Positions 44,979-55,836 of a stretch of 64,000 bases of DNA are shown in pieces. The notes below the pieces were generated by a model, which was given only the letters and a program-made list of their open reading frames with translations, made no database searches and was not told the DNA's origin. The stretch spans positions 62,001 through 126,000 of the forward strand of contig NZ_CARBVX010000001.1 in assembly GCF_948948975.1 (NCBI RefSeq), in the 5' to 3' direction. The stretch is from an uncultured Lactobacillus sp. (GTDB lineage Bacteria > Bacillota > Bacilli > Lactobacillales > Lactobacillaceae). Position 1 is the first letter of the stretch; every line of letters begins with the position of its first letter. Both the position numbers and the translations under genes were made by a program.

Positions 44979-45536
44979 TTATTTAATTAAAATAAGATTT
45001 TTCAACGGAACATCATGATCTTCAATTTTCCATTCTGTTTGGTCAAAAGCCTGGATGGAATTAACCAAGCTAAGAGTTTGAGTAGGATATTTCTTTAAAA
45101 AACGATCATAATACCCACCACCAAAACCAAGTCGACTATTTTTATCTAAGCCATAAGCTAACCCTGGTACGATTATTAAATCTAAATCATTTTTTACCTC
45201 AGCTTTTGGATCGTGATTTTCTAAAACCCCAAACTTAGTTTTTTCTAAGGAAGTATTTTTATTATAAAGTGTAAATTCCATGTTTCTTTTTGGTAAACAA
45301 CGTGGAATATATACTTTCTTTTTCATCTTCCATAAAGCAGCAATAATAGGAGCTGTATCCACTTCTAGAGCCATTGAAATAGAAATACCAACATTCTCTG
45401 CTTGATGTAATAGTCGGCTTTTAAGTAGCTTTTCTTTTAAGATTCTATCTTCTAATTGTTTTTGCTGATTTTTTTCAAATTCAGTCAGTTTTTTTATTTG
45501 TAAATTTCGTAAGTCTTTTTTATTAATTAAATTCAT
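44979..45536 (-). CDS. 5-formyltetrahydrofolate cyclo-ligase
   Basis: It converts 5-formyl-THF to 5,10-methenyl-THF with ATP. The protein has 185 residues from the ATG at 45534-45536. Key motifs are VYIPRCLPKRNMEF, DLIIVPGLAYGLDKNSRLGFGGGYYDRFL. The ribosome-binding site is poor, and an upstream TTG is an alternative start. Its neighbours (rpmG upstream, rhomboid and yqgQ downstream) match the conserved Firmicute order rpmG-yqgN-yqgP-yqgQ. Confidence 0.9.
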   Translation of the reverse strand: MNLINKKDLRNLQIKKLTEFEKNQQKQLEDRILKEKLLKSRLLHQAENVGISISMALEVDTAPIIAALWKMKKKVYIPRCLPKRNMEFTLYNKNTSLEKTKFGVLENHDPKAEVKNDLDLIIVPGLAYGLDKNSRLGFGGGYYDRFLKKYPTQTLSLVNSIQAFDQTEWKIEDHDVPLKNLILIK

Positions 45537-45555
45537 TAAATAAAATATTATTAGA

Positions 45556-45586
45556 TACAAAAAAACAACAGGAATTGCCTGTTGCT
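45556..45586 (-). terminator. Terminator after rpmG
   Basis: CAACAGG and CCTGTTG arms with a 4-5 nt loop, then seven T on the minus strand. Confidence 0.8.
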
Positions 45587-45590
45587 TTGA

Positions 45591-45740
45591 TTACTTAGTT
45601 TCGCGGTGAAGTGTTACCTTTCTTTCAACTGGGCAATACTTCTTTAAAGCTAAACGTTCCGGATGCTTACGCTTATTCTTTTCAGATAAGTAACTTCTAT
45701 CGCCACATTCGGTGCATTCAAGGATAATATGTTCTGCCAT
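45591..45740 (-). CDS. rpmG: 50S ribosomal protein L33
   Basis: The protein has 49 residues, starting [17 protein letters not shown] and ending HRETK. Two CxxC-like positions are partly kept: C9-T-E-C12 is present, and one later cysteine stands in KKYCPVERK where zinc-binding forms have CxxC. This is therefore a mixed form, likely with weak or no zinc binding. The start ATG has an AGGTGG site. It is too short for most ORF cut-offs. Confidence 0.95.
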   Translation of the reverse strand: MAEHIILECTECGDRSYLSEKNKRKHPERLALKKYCPVERKVTLHRETK

Positions 45741-45812
45741 GTTTTCCACCACCTACTTATTTAGTTAACTGTTAAACTATACCATGTTTTCCGCACTTTT
45801 ACCAGTACTTTT

Positions 45813-47909
45813 CTATTTATTAAGTTTGAAGTAGTCTTCAACCATTGCCTTTGCCACTTGCAAAGTATATGAACCTTCTTTATCTGGGTCAAGTCCTGGG
45901 AAGACTACAGCTACAGCGATTTCAGGATCTTTTGATGGGGCATAACCAACAAAAGTAGCGTTAATAACTTCTGGCGCATGTGGATTACCTGGATTATCTT
46001 CATCATAGTAAAAAGTCTGAGCAGTACCAGTTTTACCAGAAATCGAAGGCTTAACATTCTTTAATGAGTGGGCTGTTCCCCATGAATTAGTACCATGAAC
46101 AACGCGGTACATCCCTTGATGAATAACATCAAGTTGATCCTGCGTCCAAGGAATACGCATCTGAACCTGTGGCTTAGTGTTATGAAGAATTGATACTTTA
46201 TCACCTTGTGAATTAGTTTCACCAACTGATTGAACTAAATATGGACGCATACGATAACCACCATTAGCAATAGTTGAAATATATTGTACTAATTGAATTG
46301 GCGTATAAGCATCATAGTTTCCATAAGACAAGTCAAGAACAGAACCGGTAAGCAATTGACCAGCTGAGTTATATGAACGACCTTGAATTCCTGAAACTTC
46401 TCCAGGAAGGTCTACACCTGTTTTTTGACCCAAACCAAACATTGCAAAATTACGTCTCAATTTAGTAAATGCATCTGAAGGCATTGAGATAAAACTATGT
46501 GGCGTATATTTAGCATTTACCCATCTTAAAGCCAATTGCATCATGTAAATGTTACTTGATACTTCAAGGGCTGTTGGAGCATCAAGACTACCAAATGTAC
46601 CAACTGGGTAAACAGATTTCTTAATTGGAGAACCTGGTAAGTAAATTGGCGTATCGGGCATCACATTATTAGTTGGTGTAATAACACCATTCATTAATCC
46701 ACCCGCAACAGTTGCACCTTTGACTGCAGACCCCATAACAAAGGATTTATTAATTACACCTAACGCATCATCAGTATCTTTATTAGTCTTTGCATTATGA
46801 TCAATACCTGCAATCGCTAAAAGTGCTCCAGTCTTTGGATTCATCGCTACTGCATAGGCACCATTAGAATACTGCGTAGCACCTGCAGCTTTAGCAGCCG
46901 CGTATTGCTTTTTCAGTGCATCTTCTACTTGTTGTTGATATTTAGCATTCATTGTCAAAATCAAACTGGCACCACTTTGTCCTTTATAGACAGTCTTAGT
47001 TTGTTCAACACCATCTCTGGACTTAGTAACTACCTGCGACTTAGACTTAGTTCCTTTCAGAAGCGGTTCATACTTTTCTTCTAAGTAACTTGTACCTACA
47101 CGGTCATTTCGTGAGTAACCTTGTGTTAAGTAGTACTGCAAGTTATCACTTGGCAAACCAGCCTTTTCTGAAGAAACGGAACCAATGATACTTTTAATAG
47201 ATTTTCCATTTGGATAACTTCTTGACCAGTCAGTTCCAATACCTACACCTGGTAATTCAGATAAATGCTCTCCAACTAATGCCATTTCTCGATCAGTTAG
47301 ATCTTTATTCTTAATATAGATAGTGGATAAGGTGTATGCTCCAGAAATCTTATTGAAAATTAAAGCAGCTGTTTTTTGACGTTTAGTAAAATGGATATCT
47401 TGCTTTTCAACACGCTTTAAGACATTATTATAGATTTGACTTGAACTTAAAGCATCCCCATTACTATCATAACGCTCAGATCGAGGCAGCTTAGCTGTTT
47501 CCTTTTCTGATATTTTACTGTTAGCTAAATAATAATCATAGAGCTGTCTTTGGGTAGGTTCTTCATCAAGTGTTATATATTGACTTAAGCGATTAGAAAT
47601 TTTATATATTTGACTAGACGTAATGCTAGAATTTTTGGTATAAGTAATTGCGTTATTAGCTTTATTACCTACCAAAACTTTACCGCTGCTATCATACATC
47701 ACACCACGTGGTACATTATTTGATACAATCTTTTGGTCGGTTTGCTGTACCTCTGCTTGAAAACGTCCACCGTAGAAAAGCTGTAAGTAGGCCAATTGAC
47801 CAATTAATAATAAAAATAAAACTAAAATGACGCCCAAAATAATTTTCATTCTTAGGGGCGTCGAAGTGGAATTTCTATTCGAACCTTTACTCTGTTTTAA
47901 ATAATTCAA
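45813..47909 (-). CDS. Class B penicillin-binding protein (PBP2b/PbpA type)
   Basis: A 698-residue transpeptidase. The membrane helix is at residues 23-45, a dimerisation domain follows, and the transpeptidase domain has S394-A-V-K397, the SSN motif in EVSSNIYMM and KTGTAQ near residue 617. It starts at TTG (47907-47909) with GAGG eight bases upstream. It lacks C-terminal PASTA repeats, so it is the elongation-type PBP rather than PBP2x. It is divergent from YfhO. Confidence 0.94.
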   Translation of the reverse strand: MNYLKQSKGSNRNSTSTPLRMKIILGVILVLFLLLIGQLAYLQLFYGGRFQAEVQQTDQKIVSNNVPRGVMYDSSGKVLVGNKANNAITYTKNSSITSSQIYKISNRLSQYITLDEEPTQRQLYDYYLANSKISEKETAKLPRSERYDSNGDALSSSQIYNNVLKRVEKQDIHFTKRQKTAALIFNKISGAYTLSTIYIKNKDLTDREMALVGEHLSELPGVGIGTDWSRSYPNGKSIKSIIGSVSSEKAGLPSDNLQYYLTQGYSRNDRVGTSYLEEKYEPLLKGTKSKSQVVTKSRDGVEQTKTVYKGQSGASLILTMNAKYQQQVEDALKKQYAAAKAAGATQYSNGAYAVAMNPKTGALLAIAGIDHNAKTNKDTDDALGVINKSFVMGSAVKGATVAGGLMNGVITPTNNVMPDTPIYLPGSPIKKSVYPVGTFGSLDAPTALEVSSNIYMMQLALRWVNAKYTPHSFISMPSDAFTKLRRNFAMFGLGQKTGVDLPGEVSGIQGRSYNSAGQLLTGSVLDLSYGNYDAYTPIQLVQYISTIANGGYRMRPYLVQSVGETNSQGDKVSILHNTKPQVQMRIPWTQDQLDVIHQGMYRVVHGTNSWGTAHSLKNVKPSISGKTGTAQTFYYDEDNPGNPHAPEVINATFVGYAPSKDPEIAVAVVFPGLDPDKEGSYTLQVAKAMVEDYFKLNK

Positions 47910-48024
47910 AATTCTAACCTCACTAAACTAGAATTGATTTTAGCAAAAAATGCATCTAAATTCTATTTTTCTCCCAGTGAAAATCGCAATAATTATATAT
48001 TCTTAAGAAGTAGGGTATTTATCA

Positions 48025-50601
48025 ATGATTATCAACAAAGTTAAAACATATTTTAAAAATAAATATCTATATTGGCTTTCTTTTTTACTGCCTACTTGTA
48101 TCTTTGCAAGCTATTTTCTATATCGAGGCCAAGAAATTTTAACCGTTGATTTAGGGCAACAATATATTGACTTTCTTTCTTTTTATAAAAATAATCTACT
48201 CTCTAATCCTTTAAACTTTATTTTTACATTCAGTAATGGTCTAGGGAGTTCGTTTATTGGAACTAGTGCCTATTATTTAAATAGTCCCTTTAATCTTCTA
48301 CTATTACTTTTTTCAAATTCATCTTTACCAATAGCTATTCTTTTAATTATTAGTCTAAAAGTCGGCGCTATTGGTTTAAGTAGCTTTTTTTATTTTCAGA
48401 AATTCTTCAAGGGTGATAATAAAATTTTTGCTTTAGCCGCTAGTCTTGCTTTTGCACTGAGCGGTTTTGTTGTTAGCTATAATTTAAATCTCATGTGGCT
48501 TGACAGTTTAATTTTATTACCTGTTTTACTAGACGCAATTGATAAATTATTTGAACAAAAGAAACACTATTTTTATCTTATCATGATCACTTTTTTACTG
48601 TGGTTAACTAATTTTTATACCGGCGTCATGGTACTATTTTTTGGCTTACTATATTTTATTACTGCCCTAATTAACCATTCTTTTTCAAGCCAAATTATTT
48701 TCCACTATTTTGCTAAGAGTATCCTAGGAACTACCCTCGCTGCATTTGCATTATTACCAGCTTTTTTTGAAATATTAAATGGAAAAATCAAGTCCGACAC
48801 CACTATTTCGCTAGGTTTTCAATTTGCACCCTATCAAGCACTGGATAAATTAGTAATTGGCGCATTTAATTTTACTGAGATGGAAAAGGGACTACCTAAC
48901 ATTTTTTTAACTAGTACTTTTACTATCTTGTGCCTCCTTTACTTCATCAATCACCATTTTTCTCTAAAAGAAAAATTCACATCAGCTATTTTACTATTAT
49001 TTTTATTCTTCTCTTTTAGCTTTAATCCATTAGTTCTTTTATGGCACTTAGGTCAGTATCCCGTTTGGTATCCAGCACGCTTTAGCTTTATCTTTTCTTT
49101 CTATGCAATCTATCTTGGTGTTCAAGTGATTGCACATACACACAAATTTAATATCACTAGTAAAACAGTTGCCTTACTTTTAGTAATTAGCTTAAGTGTC
49201 TTTCTTTTATTAAATATCCATCAAAAAGAATTTTTGAATCAAACTAATATTATTCTTACTATCCTTTTTCTTTTATGTAGTTTACTCATAATTTTATTTT
49301 TTAACTATAAGTGGATCCCAGTAATCTTTTTTGGAATAGTAGGACTAGAAGTAAGTATTAATCTGTTAGCAAGTTTAGATAATATCTCTTATCAAAAAAA
49401 CTTTGATTATGCTAATTTCACTAGTAATGTTTCTCAAACTACAACCTATTTACATAAATATGACTCCGGCTTATATCGCACAGAAAAGACATTTACTCGT
49501 TCCGATGACGACCCATTCAGTAATAATTACTATGGGGTTAGCAACTTTAATTCTATTTCTGATCGTGCGGCTATTAACTTAGTAGATTATCTTGGGCTAG
49601 AAAACAATGATAATTCTTTTACCAATAATTTCGCTACGCCCTTATCTGATAGTTTTTTAGGCATCAAATATAATATTGTCCCCATTAAGAATAGGCGTAA
49701 TCTACCTGAAAAAGAACAAGTTGTATTTACGAGTGCTTTTTATCGACCAGATTTAGTTACAAATACAGTCGTTAAAAGTTTTAAACAATTACAAATTAGA
49801 AAAAATTCATCTGCTTTACCACTTATTTTTATTTCAAATACCCATCAGAAAATCACCTTTTATAATAATATGCCTGCTACAAATCAAAATAATCTCTTTA
49901 GCAGCATCGTCGGTCAAAAACTTAATCTTTTCAATAGTTTATATCTAACAAATCCAAGCAAACTAAAAAACACTAAGCGTAGCAAGAATATCAATGAATA
50001 TAAAAAGATTGATAAAAATAAAACTGCTACAATAACCTTTAATATTTCCTCATTTGAAAAGGGAGCTTATTATCTCGAGCTTCCCTCAAACTTAACTACT
50101 AATGTCACTTCTATTATTGTTAATAATCACCAACTTAACAATGATGATTTAGGTATTTCAAGTAAATTACTAAATATTGGATATTATTCGAAAAATACTC
50201 CTATTAAAATTGTTTTCAATCTAAACACTGAAAATATCAATTTAAATGGTATTAGAGTTCTTCAATTTAGAGAAGATGAATTTACCAAAATTATCCGTAA
50301 ATTCAATCAAAAACAGCCCGTAACTCATCAAACAAGTCCTATTTCTTTAAAACTTAATTACACTGCACAAAAAAATGAAACTTTAAATTCTACCATTCCT
50401 TATTCAAAAAATTGGCTAATTTTTGACAATGGTAAACTTTTGCAAACCCAAAAATTTGCCCAAACATTTTTAAGTGCACCTATAAAAAAAGGGACCCATC
50501 ACCTTACTTTAATTTATGTACCAATTGCTTTCTTAATTGGTCTTATAATTTCGATTATTTCAACCATAATTTTATTTATTTTTAAACCAAAAAGGGATTA
50601 A
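48025..50601 (+). CDS. YfhO family membrane protein (GT-C type)
   Basis: An 858-residue protein with about twelve membrane helices in the first 450 residues, a large extracytoplasmic region, and a final helix near the C-terminus (about 830-850) followed by KPKRD. Early conserved phrases are LTVDLGQQYIDFLSFYK and LGSSFIGTSAYYLNSPFN. YfhO proteins are linked to glycosylation of lipoteichoic or wall teichoic acids in B. subtilis and Listeria. No partner CsbB-type glycosyltransferase is adjacent. Confidence 0.9.
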   Translation: MIINKVKTYFKNKYLYWLSFLLPTCIFASYFLYRGQEILTVDLGQQYIDFLSFYKNNLLSNPLNFIFTFSNGLGSSFIGTSAYYLNSPFNLLLLLFSNSSLPIAILLIISLKVGAIGLSSFFYFQKFFKGDNKIFALAASLAFALSGFVVSYNLNLMWLDSLILLPVLLDAIDKLFEQKKHYFYLIMITFLLWLTNFYTGVMVLFFGLLYFITALINHSFSSQIIFHYFAKSILGTTLAAFALLPAFFEILNGKIKSDTTISLGFQFAPYQALDKLVIGAFNFTEMEKGLPNIFLTSTFTILCLLYFINHHFSLKEKFTSAILLLFLFFSFSFNPLVLLWHLGQYPVWYPARFSFIFSFYAIYLGVQVIAHTHKFNITSKTVALLLVISLSVFLLLNIHQKEFLNQTNIILTILFLLCSLLIILFFNYKWIPVIFFGIVGLEVSINLLASLDNISYQKNFDYANFTSNVSQTTTYLHKYDSGLYRTEKTFTRSDDDPFSNNYYGVSNFNSISDRAAINLVDYLGLENNDNSFTNNFATPLSDSFLGIKYNIVPIKNRRNLPEKEQVVFTSAFYRPDLVTNTVVKSFKQLQIRKNSSALPLIFISNTHQKITFYNNMPATNQNNLFSSIVGQKLNLFNSLYLTNPSKLKNTKRSKNINEYKKIDKNKTATITFNISSFEKGAYYLELPSNLTTNVTSIIVNNHQLNNDDLGISSKLLNIGYYSKNTPIKIVFNLNTENINLNGIRVLQFREDEFTKIIRKFNQKQPVTHQTSPISLKLNYTAQKNETLNSTIPYSKNWLIFDNGKLLQTQKFAQTFLSAPIKKGTHHLTLIYVPIAFLIGLIISIISTIILFIFKPKRD

Positions 50602-50636
50602 CTTACCAGCTTTTACGTAAGTTAATCCCTTTTTTA
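50589..50636. terminator. Bidirectional terminator between yfhO and greA
   Basis: AAAAGGGATTAACTTAC and GTAAGTTAATCCCTTTT arms, one of the longest stems in the window. The yfhO stop codon lies within the first arm. Confidence 0.9.
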
Positions 50637-50651
50637 GATAAATTATTTAAA

Positions 50652-51134
50652 TTAGTTCAATGTCTTAACGTCATTGATAGTAACATCAAAAGTTCCACCT
50701 GGGGTGTTGATAGTTACTTTTTCACCCTTCTTCTTACCAAGTAAAGCTTGAGCAATTGGTGAATCATTAGAAATTTTTCCATTAAGCGGATCAGATTCAT
50801 CAGATCCAACAATAGTATAGGTTTCTGGATCATCAGTACCTACTTCAGTGTAAGTAACAGTTTTACCAATAGAAACTTCATTAGGATCAACACTATCTGC
50901 ATCAACAACTTGTGCATACTTAAGCATTTGTTCAATTTGAACAATACGTTGTTCTACAGCACTTTGTTCATCTTTTGCTGCATCATACTCTGAGTTTTCT
51001 GATAAGTCACCGAATGATCTAGCAACCTTAATTCGTTCAATAACTTCTGGACGTTTTACTAATTTTAAGTTTTTTAATTCCTTCTGAAGTTTTTCCTTAC
51101 CTTCAGCAGTCATTGGATAAACTTTTTCTGCCAT
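50652..51134 (-). CDS. greA: Transcription elongation factor GreA
   Basis: GreA stimulates cleavage of backtracked RNA by RNA polymerase. The protein has 160 residues: an N-terminal coiled coil (about 10-75, [35 protein letters not shown] with the acidic tip residues) and a C-terminal FKBP-like domain ([29 protein letters not shown], in parts). It lies downstream of mltG, a conserved pairing in Firmicutes. Confidence 0.97.
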   Translation of the reverse strand: MAEKVYPMTAEGKEKLQKELKNLKLVKRPEVIERIKVARSFGDLSENSEYDAAKDEQSAVEQRIVQIEQMLKYAQVVDADSVDPNEVSIGKTVTYTEVGTDDPETYTIVGSDESDPLNGKISNDSPIAQALLGKKKGEKVTINTPGGTFDVTINDVKTLN

Positions 51135-51214
51135 ACTAAAAAATCTCCTTACCTATACCTATTTTTCTTTGCACCAAACAGCTTATGTTTTCTACCTAAA
51201 AAAGTCAACCATTT

Positions 51215-52309
51215 TTACTGGCCTAAACTACTATTTCGTTTCAAATGTTCATCATAGTTTTCGTTGTAGTAAACCTTACCGGTCTTAAGGTTTGCAACAA
51301 AGTAGAGATAGTTAGACTTAATTGGGTTCAATACAGCACTAATTGAATCTAGACTTGGATTGTTAAATGGTCCAGGTCCATATCCTTTGTGAACATATAA
51401 GTTATATGGTGATTTTACTTTAATATCCTTTAGTGATAAAGAATGTTTATGCTTATTCAATGCATACATTACTGAAATATCTGACTGAAGTGGCATATTA
51501 GCTTTAAGTCTGTTAAAGAATACTCCAGCAATCATACGCCTATCTTTAGTTTTAACACCTTCACGTTCTACTAATGAAGCTAAAGTTAAAACTTCCTGTA
51601 CTGTTAAGTGCTTCTTCTTAATTGAACTATAGTATGGTTGCAAAACTTGATCAGTCTTATCAACCATTTGGTTAACTAATTCTTTTAAAGAAGCTCCTTG
51701 ATAAACATCATATTTTGCTGGGAAGAGATATCCTTCTAAATGATAGCGAACACCCTTACTGTTCATAGAGCTAGTTAAAAGTTTAGGATATTGCTTCTCT
51801 AAACTCTTCATAAAGCTCTTATCTTTCATTAGCTTTAAGAAATCTTGTCGACTATACTTGGTATTCTTGCTAACTGTAGTGGCAATACTATCAATTGTTT
51901 GTCCTTCTTTTATTAGAACATGACCAACAACTGGCCGACCACCTCCACCTTGCAATTGGCTCACAATCTCTTTGTTATGCATTGAAGGTGATAAATAAAA
52001 ATTCCCTGCTTGAAAATTTGTCGCACTATGACTCTTTAACCAAAAGTTGAAAACGGCCGCATTTCTAATAATCTTTTTCTCTTGTAAAATTTGAGCAATT
52101 TGACTATTAGTTGCTCCCGCAGGAATATGAACACTAACAACATCTTCATCATGTCGATTGGCTGGTTGAAGTGCGTATCCTACGTAACAGCCTCCAATCA
52201 AGACAACTAAAACTAAAATCGCTCCTAGTCCACCAAGGATCCAGCGAGTAACCTTTTTAGATGCCTGTTCCTCTAACTCATGATTTTTCTTTTTGTCTTG
52301 ATTTAGCAA
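51215..52309 (-). CDS. mltG: Endolytic murein transglycosylase MltG
   Basis: MltG cuts nascent glycan strands and sets their length. The protein has 364 residues: a short cytosolic start, a membrane helix at about 22-46, a LysM-like segment (VSVHIPAGATNSQIAQIL), and the YceG catalytic domain with the glutamate in LASLVEREG and the LQSDISVMYAL and YGPGPFNNPSLDSI motifs. The gene precedes greA on the same strand. Confidence 0.95.
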   Translation of the reverse strand: MLNQDKKKNHELEEQASKKVTRWILGGLGAILVLVVLIGGCYVGYALQPANRHDEDVVSVHIPAGATNSQIAQILQEKKIIRNAAVFNFWLKSHSATNFQAGNFYLSPSMHNKEIVSQLQGGGGRPVVGHVLIKEGQTIDSIATTVSKNTKYSRQDFLKLMKDKSFMKSLEKQYPKLLTSSMNSKGVRYHLEGYLFPAKYDVYQGASLKELVNQMVDKTDQVLQPYYSSIKKKHLTVQEVLTLASLVEREGVKTKDRRMIAGVFFNRLKANMPLQSDISVMYALNKHKHSLSLKDIKVKSPYNLYVHKGYGPGPFNNPSLDSISAVLNPIKSNYLYFVANLKTGKVYYNENYDEHLKRNSSLGQ

Positions 52310-52372
52310 ATGCTTTTCCTCCGAAAATCACAAAAATCTAAGACAATTATAGCAAAGCTCCCCAGAAAAGAA

Positions 52373-54787
52373 TTAACGAACTTTAATCTTTAGACTTTCT
52401 TTCAGATCTGCTTCAATTTTTTCCATTGCTGTAGTTACAATTTCATCCGTTAATGTGTCTTTTTCATTTAAGAAAGTTAATGAGTAAGAGATTGATTTAT
52501 GACCCGATTCAATCTGACTTCCGGCATAAACATCGATTACTCGAATATCGTAAAGATATTTGCCTCCATTTAACTTAATTTGAGCTTCAATTTGTGCATT
52601 AGTTACATCATTAGGTACTAATAGAGATAAATCTCGCTCAATAGCTGGGAATTTCGGAGCAGCCTTAGCTTTCATCCCTTTATGAAGCATAGAAACAATT
52701 GCATCTAAATCAATTTCATAAACATATATCTCACTGCCACGTAATGCTTTGTCAAGCGTAGTAACAGCATGTGCTAACATTCCAATTAGACCAACATATT
52801 GATCCTTAATATAAATACCAGCAGTTCTAGTTGGATGCATTCCTTGAACCAGTTCAGCGCGATACTCTACATCTTCATCTTTGATACCAATTGCTCTAAA
52901 TAAGTTAGTTAATTGGCCCTTTACAAAATAGAAGTCAATCTTTTGGTCTAAATGTTGCCAATTGGCTGCTAAAGTATGTCCTGAATAAAGAGCAGCTAAA
53001 TGTTCATGTTCATTAAATGTATTATTTTCATGATCATAAACTCTACCTTGTTCAAATAAAGCTAATTCTTTTTGCTTACGGGCCATATTGTAGCTTGCAG
53101 CATCAACCAATCCTGTTATTAGGTTTTCTCTCATAGTTGAACGACTTGAGTTTAATGGCCATTGAACTTCAACTACTGGTTTAGGATCTTTAGTAAATGA
53201 AATTGCTTTTTCCGGAGAAGTCAATGAGTAAGAAATTGCTTCCATTAATCCTTGACCTTGAACGATATCTTTAATTCTACGCATAGCAGTTTCTTTAGCT
53301 GAGTAACCACCGTGAGTTTCAGCTAAAAGCGGTTGGGTAGACTTCAAGTTATCATAACCATAAATTCGGCCAACTTCTTCTACTAAATCTGCTGGAATAG
53401 AAATATCCCATCTCCTATTAGGAACGGTAACCACTAACTCATCTTCAGAGCCTGCAACAGTAAAACCTAACTGATCAAAGATCTTTTCCATTTCAGCTCT
53501 GCTTAACTCAGTTCCCAATACCTTATTAATATAAGATACTGTAGTTTTAACTACTGAAGGATTTCTTTGAGCATCAGTTGCTTTTATTTCACCTTCATTA
53601 ACTGTACCATCCGCATCATTACGCAATAACAATGCAGCCATATCCAAGGCTTTTTGAGTATTATCCCAGTTAACACCCTTTTCAAATCGGCTTGATGCTT
53701 CAGTTCTGTTAGCGTGACGCAATGCAGATTTTCTTACACTAGTTCCATCAAAAACGGCAGATTCTAAGATTACATCAGTAGTATCGTCTTCAACTTCTGA
53801 GTTCTTACCACCCATGACACCGGCCATCATAACAGGCTTTTGACCGTCAGTAATGATGATGTCATTTGGATCTAATTCTACTTCTTTATCGTTCAATAAT
53901 GTAAGCTTTTCATTTTTATTTGCTTTTCTAACTTCTAGTTTACCGTCCTTAAAAGTACGAGCATCATAAGCATGCATTGGTTGACCAGTTAAAAGCATTA
54001 CATAATTAGTAACATCGACCACATTATTAATCGGACGAATTCCTGCATTCCAAAGGCGTGTTTGCATCCACAATGGACTTTCACCAATTTTCACATTAGA
54101 AACTTTTCTTAAGTAAAACTTAGGTGCTAATTTTTCATCAACTTGTACATCTAATTCATTAGTCCAGTCAGATCCATCTGCCTTAAGCACTACTGGTTCA
54201 ACTTTAGGTTTTTCATCAATAATTGCACCAACTTCATAAGCGGCACCTTCCATTGATAAAGTATCAGCACGGTTTGGAGTAATATCAAAATCTAAAATAT
54301 AGTCATCCATGCCAAGTGCTTCGTATACTTCTTCACCTGGTTTTACATCTGCATCTTTAGGGAAAACAAAAATTCCATCTGCATATTTTGCAGGAACTAC
54401 CTTATCTTCAAAACCAATTTCTTGAAGTCCGCAAATCATACCGTTTGATTTAATTCCGCGAATTTTACCACGCTTAATTTTTTCATTTCCGGCAATTCTT
54501 GCCCCGTGTAAAGCAACAATAACATCTTCACCAGCTGCAACATTAGGAGCACCACAAACAATCTGAATTGGTTCTTCTTCACCAACATCAACTTGACATT
54601 TGTGTAAGTGAGTCCCTTCAATATCCTCACACTCTAAAATGTGTCCAACTACTAATTTTTTTAATCCTTCTGCTGGGTGATCTACAGATGCGATCTCAAC
54701 ACCAGTTCTAGTAATCTTTTCTCCTAAATCTTTAGGATCTTCATCTAAATTAAGAAAATCTTTTAACCAATTATATGAAACAAGCAT
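52373..54787 (-). CDS. pheT: Phenylalanyl-tRNA synthetase beta subunit
   Basis: The 804-residue beta chain of the PheRS tetramer. Domains in order: tRNA-binding EMAP/OB fold (about 40-150), B3/B4 editing region (TPNRADTLSMEGAAYEVGAI at its start), B5 domain, the catalytic-like core, and the C-terminal anticodon-binding FDX-ACB domain (KFPAIERDLSLLVP). It overlaps the pheS stop by one base. Controlled by the T-box upstream of pheS. Confidence 0.97.
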   Translation of the reverse strand: MLVSYNWLKDFLNLDEDPKDLGEKITRTGVEIASVDHPAEGLKKLVVGHILECEDIEGTHLHKCQVDVGEEEPIQIVCGAPNVAAGEDVIVALHGARIAGNEKIKRGKIRGIKSNGMICGLQEIGFEDKVVPAKYADGIFVFPKDADVKPGEEVYEALGMDDYILDFDITPNRADTLSMEGAAYEVGAIIDEKPKVEPVVLKADGSDWTNELDVQVDEKLAPKFYLRKVSNVKIGESPLWMQTRLWNAGIRPINNVVDVTNYVMLLTGQPMHAYDARTFKDGKLEVRKANKNEKLTLLNDKEVELDPNDIIITDGQKPVMMAGVMGGKNSEVEDDTTDVILESAVFDGTSVRKSALRHANRTEASSRFEKGVNWDNTQKALDMAALLLRNDADGTVNEGEIKATDAQRNPSVVKTTVSYINKVLGTELSRAEMEKIFDQLGFTVAGSEDELVVTVPNRRWDISIPADLVEEVGRIYGYDNLKSTQPLLAETHGGYSAKETAMRRIKDIVQGQGLMEAISYSLTSPEKAISFTKDPKPVVEVQWPLNSSRSTMRENLITGLVDAASYNMARKQKELALFEQGRVYDHENNTFNEHEHLAALYSGHTLAANWQHLDQKIDFYFVKGQLTNLFRAIGIKDEDVEYRAELVQGMHPTRTAGIYIKDQYVGLIGMLAHAVTTLDKALRGSEIYVYEIDLDAIVSMLHKGMKAKAAPKFPAIERDLSLLVPNDVTNAQIEAQIKLNGGKYLYDIRVIDVYAGSQIESGHKSISYSLTFLNEKDTLTDEIVTTAMEKIEADLKESLKIKVR

Positions 54788-55836
54788 TAATCTTCCTCCT
54801 TACGGAATTGTGCCAAGAAACGTACATCATTAGTATAGAAATCACGAATATCAGAAATGCCGTATTTCAAAATTGCAAAACGATCTAACCCTAAACCAAA
54901 GGCAAAACCACCATAGACTGTTGAATCTACACCAGCATTTTCTAAAACATTTGGGTGAACCATACCAGCACCAAGTACTTCGATCCAGCCAGTATACTTA
55001 CAAATTGGACAACCCTTACCATCACAATTAAAACAAGAAACATCCATTTCAACTGATGGTTCAGTAAATGGGAAGTAAGATGGACGAAGACGAGTCTTGC
55101 GATCTTGACCAAAAACGTGCTTGGCAATCATTTCTAGAGTTCCTTTAAGGTCTGACATAGTAACATTTTTATCGATTACTAAGCCTTCCATTTGTTGGAA
55201 TTGATGGGAGTGCGTTGCATCATCATCATCTCTACGATATACCTTACCAGGACCAACCATCTTTAATGGACCTTTAGAAAAATCATGCTTTTCTAAAACT
55301 CTAGCTTGGTCTCCTGAAGTTTGAGTTCTAAGTAAATTTTCCTCGTCAATATAGAAAGTTGCTTGCATATCACGAGCAGGATGGTCTTTTGGCAAGTTCA
55401 TCATTTCAAATACATAGTGATCAGTTTCAATTTCTGGACCTTGAACTACTTCATAACCCATTCCAATAAAGTAGCTTTCCAAATCATCCAAAATAATATT
55501 AATAGGATGTTTTGAACCTAAATGTCCCTCACGACCAGGCAAAGTAACATCAATTTTTTCTTCTTCTAATTTTTTAGCAATTAAAGTTTGTAAGAAGTTA
55601 TTTTTTGCTTCATCTAACTGCTTTTGAAAGAGATCACGAACTTGATTTACTTCTTGACCCACTTTAGGTCTATTTTCTGGGGCAATATCTTTCATTGAGT
55701 GAAGAATTTGAGTTAATTCACCCTTGCGTCCCATTAATTCTACTCTAATCTTATCAAGCATTTTTTGGTTTTCAGCCTGATTGATTTGGTTCAATCCTTC
55801 TTCTTTTAACTTATTTATTCTATCGAATAAGTCCAT
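54787..55836 (-). CDS. pheS: Phenylalanyl-tRNA synthetase alpha subunit
   Basis: The catalytic alpha chain charges tRNA-Phe. The protein has 349 residues from the ATG at 55834-55836 ([10 protein letters not shown]), with a GGAAAGG site. An in-frame reading that begins 12 codons upstream lies in the T-box terminator and is rejected. N-terminal coiled coil, then class II motif 1 ([12 protein letters not shown]), motif 2 ([30 protein letters not shown]) and motif 3 ([17 protein letters not shown]). A C-x2-C-type patch ([12 protein letters not shown]) is present. Confidence 0.97.
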   Translation of the reverse strand: MDLFDRINKLKEEGLNQINQAENQKMLDKIRVELMGRKGELTQILHSMKDIAPENRPKVGQEVNQVRDLFQKQLDEAKNNFLQTLIAKKLEEEKIDVTLPGREGHLGSKHPINIILDDLESYFIGMGYEVVQGPEIETDHYVFEMMNLPKDHPARDMQATFYIDEENLLRTQTSGDQARVLEKHDFSKGPLKMVGPGKVYRRDDDDATHSHQFQQMEGLVIDKNVTMSDLKGTLEMIAKHVFGQDRKTRLRPSYFPFTEPSVEMDVSCFNCDGKGCPICKYTGWIEVLGAGMVHPNVLENAGVDSTVYGGFAFGLGLDRFAILKYGISDIRDFYTNDVRFLAQFRKEED